A stretch of DNA of 64,000 nucleotides from Acidocella sp. (GTDB lineage Bacteria > Pseudomonadota > Alphaproteobacteria > Acetobacterales > Acetobacteraceae), in assembly GCF_027352905.1 (NCBI RefSeq), contig NZ_DAIEIF010000051.1, positions 62,001 to 126,000 on the forward strand. The letters run 5' to 3'. The notes under the pieces are model-generated. The model ran no database searches. It saw only the letters and a program-made list of their open reading frames with translations, and had not been told where the DNA came from. The position numbers and the translations under genes were made by a program. Shown here piece after piece: positions 25,942-33,145 of this stretch (positions are counted from its first letter, which is position 1; each line of letters begins with the position of its first letter).

Positions 25942-27093
25942 TCACTTTGTCTTGAGGCCGAGCAAACCGGCGATCAGATTACGCTGCATTTGTGAGGTTC
26001 CGGCCGTTACTGTGGTCACACGCGCGTCCCGGTAATGGCGTTGCATGTCAAATTCCATCATGTAGCCATAACCGCCCATGATCTGCATGCCTTGATTGGC
26101 GATGCGCGCATAGGCTTCCGACCCGAAAAGCTTGGCCTGGGAAATCGCCATGAGCGCGTTCTCTCCGCGCGAAAGCTGCCAGGCCGCGCGCCAGGTGAGG
26201 AGCCGGCTCGCCTCCACATCGGTGCGCATATCCGCGAGCATGTGGGCGATAGCTTGGAAGGTGCCGATTGGCTGGCCGAATTGCTTGCGCTCCTTCGCGT
26301 AATTCAGCGCCAGATCAACCGCCGCCTCAGCCGCCCCGACATATCCTGCGGCGGTCATCAGCCGTTCCAACTGCAAGCCGGAGAGCATATAGGCCCAGCC
26401 CTTATTTTCTTCGCCGACCAGACGGTCGGCCGGCACCCGCACATCATCCAGAAATACTTCGTAAGTGCCAAGCGCGCGCCGCCCTAGCGTGTCCAGCTTA
26501 CGCAAGGTGATACCAGGCGTGGTATTGTCCACAAGAAAGAGCGAAAGGCTATCCTGATGCGGGCCTGTGGGCTGGGTGCGCACATAAAGATTGATCACGT
26601 TGTTCTTGGCGCCAGCGCCGGTTGAGAACACCTTCTGGCCGTTGATGACCCAGCCATCCCCATCGCGCCGGGCGCTGGTGCGGATGGCGCCCGCATCGGA
26701 GCCGGCCCCCGGTTCGGTCATTGAAATCGACATACGGATCGTGCCGTCGAGCAGGCGCGGCAGCCAATAGGCGCGCTGCGCCTCGGTGCCATTCTTCAGA
26801 ATATTCAGACCGTTAAAAACACAGGTGCCATACGCGCCCAGGAAATCGTAGCTCTTTCTGCCGAGTTCTTCCGCAATGATCATGAAATCAATCACGCCAC
26901 CGCCCAGCCCTCCCACCGACTCAGGAAAAGGCATACGGAGCAGACCCATCTCGATGAACGCTTGATACAGCTCCTCCGGATAATAAGGCTCGGTGTCGCA
27001 GCGCTTCACATATTGCGGAGTCGCAATACGGTTGAGCATTGTCCGCACGCTTTCGCGCAGCAATGTCTGTTCTTCGGTAAATTCAAAATCCAC
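25942..27093 (-). CDS. Acyl-CoA dehydrogenase, first gene of second minus operon
   Basis: 383 residues starting at GTG 27093, which has GGAGG about 6 bases upstream. Markers: MPFPESVGGLGGGVIDF, ISMTEPGAGSDAGAIRTSA, GQKVFSTGAGAKNNVI, FGQPIGTFQAIAHMLADMRTD, QIMGGYGYMMEFDMQRHYRD. The motif before GTS is TAGTSQ (no Glu); the likely base is in SGLQLERLMTAAG, as in isovaleryl-CoA dehydrogenase. It heads a run of dehydrogenase, dehydrogenase, isomerase, dehydrogenase, suggesting stepwise oxidation of a branched or cyclic acyl-CoA. Confidence 0.92.
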   Translation of the reverse strand: MDFEFTEEQTLLRESVRTMLNRIATPQYVKRCDTEPYYPEELYQAFIEMGLLRMPFPESVGGLGGGVIDFMIIAEELGRKSYDFLGAYGTCVFNGLNILKNGTEAQRAYWLPRLLDGTIRMSISMTEPGAGSDAGAIRTSARRDGDGWVINGQKVFSTGAGAKNNVINLYVRTQPTGPHQDSLSLFLVDNTTPGITLRKLDTLGRRALGTYEVFLDDVRVPADRLVGEENKGWAYMLSGLQLERLMTAAGYVGAAEAAVDLALNYAKERKQFGQPIGTFQAIAHMLADMRTDVEASRLLTWRAAWQLSRGENALMAISQAKLFGSEAYARIANQGMQIMGGYGYMMEFDMQRHYRDARVTTVTAGTSQMQRNLIAGLLGLKTK

Positions 27094-27106
27094 GCAAACC
27101 CTCCGT

Positions 27107-27130
27107 TGGCCCTTAGAAGCCTAACGGGCC
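27107..27130. repeat. Imperfect inverted repeat in divergent intergenic region
   Basis: GGCCC-TTAG and CTAA-CGGGCC face each other across a short AAGC centre, 14 bases upstream of the acyl-CoA dehydrogenase start. The TTAG/CTAA cores resemble the half-sites of the palindrome at 10945-10958, so it may be a site of the same regulator. No promoter boxes were clear in the remaining 27131-27310. Confidence 0.35.
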
Positions 27131-27321
27131 GTCATTTCCTCCTTTGAGCGCGCATCCGGATGGAGAAACCGCTTGAGCCCTCGTTCGGTCCAAGCGGATC
27201 ACAGGGGGTCGGGGATGTCAAGCGTCAACCATATGACCCATCTTGCCCGCCCGGCTCACTTCGCCCAATATGCTGCTGAGCGCGCCGGCGAAAGGCGGGC
27301 CAGCAAAGCAGGAGGAATTAC

Positions 27322-28272
27322 ATGTCCATGCCGGATTTGTTCAAGAACCGTCTCTCCGTGCCGGTCATCGCCGCGCCCATGTTCATCGTCTCCACCCCGG
27401 ATCTCGTCATCGCCGAATGCCGCGCCGGGGTGGTGGGTTCATTTCCCTCTCTCAACGCCAGGCCATCCGGTGTGTTCGAGGAATGGCTCCAACGGCTGCG
27501 CCGGGAACTCACCGGCAATGATGCGCCCTTCGCCGTGAATCTCATCGTCCATAAAACCAACCAGCGCCTGATGGAAGATCTCGAACTTTGCGTGAAATAC
27601 GAAGTTCCGGTGATCATCTGTTCGCTGGGCGCGCGGCCCGAGGTCAACGAGGCCATTCATTCCTATGGCGGCATAGTATTTCATGACGTCATCAATGACG
27701 AATTCGCCCACAAGGCCATCGAGCGCGGCGCCGATGGCATCGTCGCCGTTGCAGCGGGGGCGGGCGGCCACGCCGGCACCATCTCACCGTTCGCCCTGGT
27801 GCAAGAGATCCGGGCATGGTTCAACGGCCCGCTCGCGCTTTCCGGCGCCATCGCCCACGGCAACTCCATCGCCGCCGCGCGTGCGCTGGAGGCGGATTTC
27901 GCCTATATTGGCTCTCCGTTCATCGCGACGCGGGAAGCCAATGCCGCCGAAGCTTATAAACAGATGATCGTCGATTCGACTTCAAAAGATATCCTCTATT
28001 CGGATGTCTTTTCCGGTATCCATGGCAATTATCTCATTCCTTCCATTGTAGCGGCGGGTTTCGATATCGCCAAGCTCAAAACCCAGGCCGGCGGCAGCAT
28101 GGATTTCGGCGCCAGGGTGGATGAAACGGGCGGCGCCAAGGCATGGCGCGACATCTGGGGCAGCGGTCATGGCATCGGCGCGGTACAGGATATCGTGCCG
28201 GTGGCAGAGCTGGTGGACCGCCTCGCGCGGGAATACCAGGCGGCGTTGAAACGTCTCTGCGCCGAAGCGTGA
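27322..28272 (+). CDS. Nitronate monooxygenase (2-nitropropane dioxygenase family)
   Basis: FMN TIM-barrel oxygenase that converts alkyl nitronates such as propionate 3-nitronate to carbonyl compounds and nitrite; some relatives are enoyl reductases. 316 residues: VPVIAAPMFIVSTPDLVIAECRAGVVGSFPSLN at the N-terminus (quoted from adjoining segments), VNLIVHKTNQRL, the phosphate-binding VAAGAGGHAGTISPFAL, and FAYIGSPFIATREANAAEAY. GGAGGAATTAC directly precedes the ATG. It is divergent from the dehydrogenase operon, and its stop is 4 bases from the convergent dioxygenase stop. Confidence 0.88.
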   Translation: MSMPDLFKNRLSVPVIAAPMFIVSTPDLVIAECRAGVVGSFPSLNARPSGVFEEWLQRLRRELTGNDAPFAVNLIVHKTNQRLMEDLELCVKYEVPVIICSLGARPEVNEAIHSYGGIVFHDVINDEFAHKAIERGADGIVAVAAGAGGHAGTISPFALVQEIRAWFNGPLALSGAIAHGNSIAAARALEADFAYIGSPFIATREANAAEAYKQMIVDSTSKDILYSDVFSGIHGNYLIPSIVAAGFDIAKLKTQAGGSMDFGARVDETGGAKAWRDIWGSGHGIGAVQDIVPVAELVDRLAREYQAALKRLCAEA

Positions 28273-28276
28273 CCGG

Positions 28277-29140
28277 TCAGGCGGGACGGTCACCCGCCAA
28301 AATGACCCGGTGCATGACGCGGCGAAAGCCGTGATAATCGTTTACCGGGTTATGCAACACGCAGCGATTATCCCAGAACGCGAGCGAACCCGGCCGCCAT
28401 GAGAAGCGGCAGGTGAATTCCGGCCGCGCCTGGTGCGTGAATAAATAATCCAGCAATGGCGCGCTTTCCGCCTCCGTCATGCCGGCGAATCTCGTAGTGT
28501 GGCCATAATTCACATACAGCGCCTTGCGTCCCGTTTCCGGATGCGTGCGCACCACAGGATGCTCGGCTTCATAAATATCCTGCGCATCGGCGCGGGCGCT
28601 GTCCCGCAGCCGGTCCTCTCGGGTCTTGGTCGTCTCGGCTTTCACGCTGCTGTTTACGGCGCGCAACGGGCCCAGCATTCGTTTCATGCCCTCGGAAAGC
28701 GCATCGTAAGCGGCATAACCGCTGGCGAATAAGGTGTCGCCGCCATAAGGCGGCACTTCCCGCGCGATCAGCAGAGTCGCCATCGGGGGAGAGTCCAGAT
28801 ACGCCGTATCGGTGTGCCAGAGCCCGCCGAAATTCGTGGTCTCATGCTCCAGCTTGATGATGGGAATCACCTCTGGCGCCTCAGCTAGACCTTTGACAAA
28901 AGGATATTCGGTCACCTCCCCGAAGCGGCGGGCGAAATCCGCGAAGGCCTTGGGGCCAAGCGCCTCCTGGTCATGGAAAAACACCACCCCGTGCCGGAGC
29001 CAGACCTCCCGGATCGCGGCAATGGTCTCCTCTGGCAAGTCCGGCGATATTGTCACGTCCTTGATTTCCGCGCCAATGGCTCCCGCCAGTCGTCGCACCG
29101 TTAATCCTCTTTCCTTGATCTCATTATTGATTGTGAGCAT
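28277..29140 (-). CDS. TauD/TfdA-family Fe(II)/2-oxoglutarate dioxygenase
   Basis: 287 residues. The facial triad is visible: His and Asp in LWHTDTAYLDSPP and distal His in CVLHNPVNDYHG, with the 2-oxoglutarate Arg in FRRVMHRVILAG. The N-terminal VRRLAGAIGAEIKDVTIS and VVFFHDQEALGPKAF match taurine/2,4-D-type dioxygenases. Substrate (sulfonate, phenoxyacid or other) is unknown; no transporter is adjacent. GGAGG lies 8 bases before the ATG. The gene ends against nitronate monooxygenase. Confidence 0.9.
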   Translation of the reverse strand: MLTINNEIKERGLTVRRLAGAIGAEIKDVTISPDLPEETIAAIREVWLRHGVVFFHDQEALGPKAFADFARRFGEVTEYPFVKGLAEAPEVIPIIKLEHETTNFGGLWHTDTAYLDSPPMATLLIAREVPPYGGDTLFASGYAAYDALSEGMKRMLGPLRAVNSSVKAETTKTREDRLRDSARADAQDIYEAEHPVVRTHPETGRKALYVNYGHTTRFAGMTEAESAPLLDYLFTHQARPEFTCRFSWRPGSLAFWDNRCVLHNPVNDYHGFRRVMHRVILAGDRPA

Positions 29141-29211
29141 CGTTCATTCCTCCTGGAACGAGCATAGCCAGCCTGGCCCGACCGCCTCAAGCTACGCCTC
29201 TCGCGCGGTGT

Positions 29212-29634
29212 TCAGGAGAACTCTTGGGCACCGCGCTGGCGCTTGAGCGCGCCACGCCGGGACTTGGTCTCCAGCCGCCGGGTCTGGGCGGCCTTGGTCG
29301 GCTTGGTCGCCCGCCGGGTTTTTGGCTGCGTTGCCGCAGCACGGATTAGGGAAAATAATCTATCCCGCGCCGCCTCACGGTTGCGGAGCTGGGAACGGTA
29401 GGTTTCCGCCTCGATGGTCAAAATCCCATCCCGGCTCAGCCGCCTGCCCGCCAGCCGGGCGAGGCGGGCCTTCACCGGTGCTGGCAAGGTCGTATTGCCC
29501 CCAAGGTTAAAACGCAACTGCACGGCGGTGGCGGTCTTGTTAACGTTCTGGCCGCCTGCCCCCGTGGCGGTGACAAAAATTTCCTCCAAATCGGTGGAAT
29601 CGATCTGGAGGGTCCTGGTAATCTCAATCAGCAT
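29212..29634 (-). CDS. arfB: Alternative ribosome-rescue factor B (peptidyl-tRNA hydrolase)
   Basis: 140-residue release-factor-like protein that frees peptides from stalled ribosomes. It has the catalytic GGQ in ATGAGGQNVNKTATAVQLRF near residue 25 and a long Lys/Arg-rich C-terminal tail (RRATKPTKAAQTRRLETKSRR) that enters the mRNA channel in this family. There is no stop-codon recognition domain. The frame is open from 29739, but ATG 29634 begins MLIEITRTLQID, the family start. It complements the tmRNA at 56.4 kb in ribosome rescue. The rpmB gene lies 37 bases upstream on the same strand. Confidence 0.93.
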   Translation of the reverse strand: MLIEITRTLQIDSTDLEEIFVTATGAGGQNVNKTATAVQLRFNLGGNTTLPAPVKARLARLAGRRLSRDGILTIEAETYRSQLRNREAARDRLFSLIRAAATQPKTRRATKPTKAAQTRRLETKSRRGALKRQRGAQEFS

Positions 29635-29671
29635 CTTAAAGCCAGCGGGCGGGCCGGGCTCAACCCCGCTC

Positions 29672-29971
29672 TCAGGCGGCCTGCGCCCCTCTCTTGGCCA
29701 GGGCGCGCTCCAAGCGGCGTTTGAGCGCCAAACCTTCATCTGTCAGCTTCGCATCGGCATGGGAGAGCAGAAACGCGTCCAACCCGCCATTATGTTCAAT
29801 AGTACGGATGGCCCGAGTTGAGAGTCGCAGCCGGACCGCCCCCAGCGTGTCGGAAAGCAAGGTGGCGGTTTGCAGATTGGGCAGAAACCGGCGGCGAGTC
29901 TTATTATTCGCATGGCTGACATTATTGCCAGATTGCACGGTCTTTCCGGTCAGGTCGCAGCGGCGGGCCAT
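29672..29971 (-). CDS. rpmB: 50S ribosomal protein L28
   Basis: 99-residue bL28: [29 protein letters not shown] and [15 protein letters not shown], the typical alphaproteobacterial beginning, followed by [23 protein letters not shown] (short pieces quoted). GAGGATAG sits upstream of the ATG. It is not coupled to rpmG here; arfB follows. Confidence 0.96.
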   Translation of the reverse strand: MARRCDLTGKTVQSGNNVSHANNKTRRRFLPNLQTATLLSDTLGAVRLRLSTRAIRTIEHNGGLDAFLLSHADAKLTDEGLALKRRLERALAKRGAQAA

Positions 29972-30067
29972 GGTGCTCTATCCTCAAAACAACGCAAAGA
30001 GGGCCAGCGCAGGAGCCAGCCCGGAATTCGATGGCGGCTTATGGCGGAACCGGCCCGGCCCGTCAAG

Positions 30068-30319
30068 CTAATGAGGCTGGTCCTTCTCGGCCACGGATTT
30101 CATTTCTCCGCTTTCAATGCTTTCGATGGCATTGCGCAAAATCTGGACGACCACATTGTCCGGCAGGGCGCGCGTGAGCAGCCCGATGGCCCCGCCCAGA
30201 AGAGCCGAGGCGATGGCAAGTTCCGAGATGTCCTGCCCGCTCATATATTCGATCGCCTTATCCACCACCGAACCCGCATGGCTCAGTTCACGTTCCGGGG
30301 GAGGTTGCCTGTCTTCCAT
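30068..30319 (-). CDS. Small hypothetical protein
   Basis: 83 residues with a hydrophobic central stretch (ELAIASALLGGAIGLLTRALP) that could be membrane-associated and charged ends. No family recognised with certainty. It lies between the Atm1-type ABC gene upstream (68 bases) and rpmB downstream on the same strand, so it may be in the ABC transcript. Composition and amino-acid pattern look coding. Confidence 0.6.
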   Translation of the reverse strand: MEDRQPPPERELSHAGSVVDKAIEYMSGQDISELAIASALLGGAIGLLTRALPDNVVVQILRNAIESIESGEMKSVAEKDQPH

Positions 30320-30387
30320 GTCCGCCTTTCCTATGTGTCTCGGCTCTTAATCTGGTGTGGCGGGGCGGCGCGTCCAGCCCCGCCCTG

Positions 30388-32247
30388 TCATTGCGCCGCC
30401 GCGACGCCCTCCACCAGCGGCGCGGCGATCTCCGCGACAGCCTGGGCTGCCCACATCCCGGCATACACGCCCCCAGCCGCAAGCAGGCTGGCATGAGTGC
30501 CACGTTCCACCACCTGGCCCTCTCGCAACACGAGAATCTCATCCGAATCCGTGACGGTGGAAAGCCGGTGGGCAATGACCAAGGTGGTGCGGTGGCGGGC
30601 CACCGAGCGAAGCGCCGTGGAAATCTCCTGCTCGGTCGCCGTGTCCAGCGCGCTGGTGGCCTCGTCCAGGATGAGAATGCGCGGGTTTTTCAAAATGGTG
30701 CGGGCGATGGCGACACGCTGCTTCTCGCCACCCGAAAGCTTGAGTCCGCGTTCTCCCACCCGGGTTTTATAGCCTTCCGGCAAGGAGACGATGAAATCAT
30801 GAATCTGGGCGAGCCGCGCCGCCTCCTCTACTCCCGCCCGCGTGCAGCCAGGGCGCCCATAGGCGATATTATAATAGATGGTGTCATTGAACAGCACCGT
30901 ATCCTGCGGCACCACGCCGATCGCCGCCCGCAGATCATGCTGGCGGTAATCCCGCACATCATGCCCGTCCACCATCACCCGTCCCGCGGTGGCGTCATAA
31001 AAGCGGAACACCAGTCGGGAAATAGTGGATTTCCCCGAGCCGGTGGGGCCGACAATGGCTATTTTCCGCCCGGGCGGGGCGATGAACGAAACGCCCTTCA
31101 AGATTTCCCGGTCCGGGTTATAGGCGAAATGCACGTCCTCGAAGCGTATCTCAACGGGTGGTCCCTGCGCCGCCAGCGGCAAGGCATCCGGCTTGTCCCG
31201 TACTTCCTGGTTGATGCGCAGTAAAGAAAACATCTGCTCCATATCCACAAGCCCCTGGTTGAGGGTCAGATAGGTGAAGCCCAGAAAATTCAACGGCACG
31301 TAAAGCTGGATGAGATAGGTGTTGACCAGCACGAAGCTGCCCACGGTCATTCTATGAGTCACCACCCCATGGGCGGCCATCAGCATCATCACGCCAAGCG
31401 CCAGGGAGATGATGATCGCCTGGCCGATATTAAGGGCGTTAAGGGAAATCTGCGATTGCACCGAGGCTTTCTCATAGCGGGCCAGGCTTTCATCGAAGCG
31501 TCTGGTCTCGTGCGCCTCATTGCCAAAATACTTAACCGTCTCGTAATTCAGGAGGCTGTCGATGGCCTTGGTCTGCGCCTCGTTATCGGTCTCATTCATG
31601 GCCCGGCGGAATTTCGTCCGCCAGGCCGTGAAGGCGAAGGTGAAGGCGATATAAAATCCAACCGCGACGAGGGTGATAAGCGCATACCAGATATTGAAAA
31701 GATGCCAGAGCATGAAGGCGGTGAGAAGCAGCTCGATGATGGTGGGCACCAGGTTGAAAGTGGCGAGCCGCAACACGGACTGGATGCCGAGCGTGCCTCG
31801 CAAAATGATGTTGGAAAGCCCGCCGGTCTGCCTGTCCAGATGGAACCGCATGGAAAGGGCGTGGAGGTGCTCAAACGTCTTGCGTGCCACCACCCGGGAG
31901 GCGCGCATCTGCACACCCGCGAACAACGCATCCCGTAGCTCGCCAAAGGCGGCAGCGGCGATACGCACCGCCACATAGCCGCCAATGAGCGCGGCGGGCA
32001 GGCCGAGCGGACCGGCCGCATGGGTCAGCCGGTCAACGAGATGGCCGTAAACCACCGGCACATAAACAGTGGCGAGCTTGGCCAGAATCATGGCGATGCT
32101 CGCCAGCACCAGCTTCACGCGTAACCCGGTCTCGCCCTGGGGCCAAAGGTAGGGCAGCAGGGACAGAATGGTGCGCAAAGACCCCTTGGGTTTGCCGGAA
32201 ACGGCTGGGGCGGGAGGGGGGTTGGCACGGGCGGCGGAACGGGTCAT
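30388..32247 (-). CDS. Atm1-type ABC transporter (heavy-metal/glutathione-conjugate exporter family)
   Basis: 619 residues from ATG 32247 (a second ATG at 32259 adds 4). A soluble N-terminus, six-helix ABC membrane domain and ATPase domain are present: Walker A VGPTGSGKSTISRLVFRF, Q-loop VVPQDTVLFNDTIYYNI, signature LKLSGGEKQRVAIART, Walker B ILILDEATSALDTATE, H-loop VIAHRLST. NYETVKYFGNEAHETRRF and the TIYYNIAYG stretch are hallmarks of the Atm1/ABCB7 group, which exports glutathione-linked sulfur or metal species. Its start codon overlaps that of the divergent NUDIX gene, so promoters must lie within each other's coding sequence. Confidence 0.93.
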   Translation of the reverse strand: MTRSAARANPPPAPAVSGKPKGSLRTILSLLPYLWPQGETGLRVKLVLASIAMILAKLATVYVPVVYGHLVDRLTHAAGPLGLPAALIGGYVAVRIAAAAFGELRDALFAGVQMRASRVVARKTFEHLHALSMRFHLDRQTGGLSNIILRGTLGIQSVLRLATFNLVPTIIELLLTAFMLWHLFNIWYALITLVAVGFYIAFTFAFTAWRTKFRRAMNETDNEAQTKAIDSLLNYETVKYFGNEAHETRRFDESLARYEKASVQSQISLNALNIGQAIIISLALGVMMLMAAHGVVTHRMTVGSFVLVNTYLIQLYVPLNFLGFTYLTLNQGLVDMEQMFSLLRINQEVRDKPDALPLAAQGPPVEIRFEDVHFAYNPDREILKGVSFIAPPGRKIAIVGPTGSGKSTISRLVFRFYDATAGRVMVDGHDVRDYRQHDLRAAIGVVPQDTVLFNDTIYYNIAYGRPGCTRAGVEEAARLAQIHDFIVSLPEGYKTRVGERGLKLSGGEKQRVAIARTILKNPRILILDEATSALDTATEQEISTALRSVARHRTTLVIAHRLSTVTDSDEILVLREGQVVERGTHASLLAAGGVYAGMWAAQAVAEIAAPLVEGVAAAQ

Positions 32248-33091
32248 GAACCAGCACATGGCACCGGACGCTGGAATTGCAAAGCTGTTGAGCGATATCG
32301 AGGCCTGCCACTCCGCCCGGCTGCCTGATGGGCGACTGCTCCTCTACGCTGGGCCGCATCATATTGGCTATGTCAAACCGGCGCTGGCCGAGCGCCTGCG
32401 CGGAGCCTCCCCTGGCATTCGCCTCTCCGCCGGGCGGGTTGATTTGCCGGAGCGCCTATTGCCCCGGCTGAACGAATTGGCGCGGGCGGCCGGGCTTCCC
32501 GTCCGGGGCGAGAATTTCGACATACGCGCCACTCCGGACGGGCCATCGCTCGGCGTGCTGGACCGGGGCGCGCTGCCCAGCCTCGGCGTGATCGGCACTG
32601 GCGTCCATCTGAACGGGCTAGTCGCCAAGGGGGAGGGGGTGCATCTCTGGGTGGCCAAACGGGCCGCGACCAAAAAGCTGGACCCGGGCAAGCTCGACCA
32701 CCTAGTGGCGGGCGGCGTTCCCGCCGGTTTCACCCCCTTCGCCGCCTTGCTGAAGGAAGCAGGCGAAGAGGCCGGTCTCGGAGAGGATATTGCCCGCCAA
32801 GCGCGGGAGGTCGCGCGGTTCCGCTACGATATGGAGCGGCCGGAAGGGTTGCGGCGGGATTTCATCTATGCCTATGACCTGAATTTGCCGGAAAGTTTCG
32901 TCCCCCAACCCATGGATGGCGAGGTGGAGCAATTCTTCCTCTGGCCGTTATCACGTGTAAAAGCGGCGTTGATCGAGACCGGAGACTTCAAATTTAATGT
33001 CATCCTGGTTCTCACCGACCTTCTGCTGCGCCACGGGCTATTCCCAGCCGGGGCGGCCGCGCAGCTGCGGACCGCGCTGTACCGGTCATAG
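32246..33091 (+). CDS. DUF4743 plus NUDIX hydrolase
   Basis: 281 residues. An N-terminal DUF4743-like segment (PHHIGYVKPALAERLRG, about residues 1-110) is followed by a NUDIX fold with the box GGVPAGFTPFAALLKEAGEEAGL, a variant of G-x5-E-x7-REUxEExGU in which the first Glu is absent but KEAGEEAG keeps the metal-binding EE. This family resembles eukaryotic thiamine-pyrophosphokinase-linked NUDIX proteins acting on oxidised thiamine diphosphate analogues; activity here is inferred. Start chosen at ATG 32246; 32258 is an alternative. Its ATG overlaps the opposite-strand start of the ABC transporter. Confidence 0.85.
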   Translation: MNQHMAPDAGIAKLLSDIEACHSARLPDGRLLLYAGPHHIGYVKPALAERLRGASPGIRLSAGRVDLPERLLPRLNELARAAGLPVRGENFDIRATPDGPSLGVLDRGALPSLGVIGTGVHLNGLVAKGEGVHLWVAKRAATKKLDPGKLDHLVAGGVPAGFTPFAALLKEAGEEAGLGEDIARQAREVARFRYDMERPEGLRRDFIYAYDLNLPESFVPQPMDGEVEQFFLWPLSRVKAALIETGDFKFNVILVLTDLLLRHGLFPAGAAAQLRTALYRS

Positions 33092-33145
33092 GTTAGCGCT
33101 CCATTCATTTTTTTACGAAAAAATCCCGGCCGTGAGAGGTTCGGG

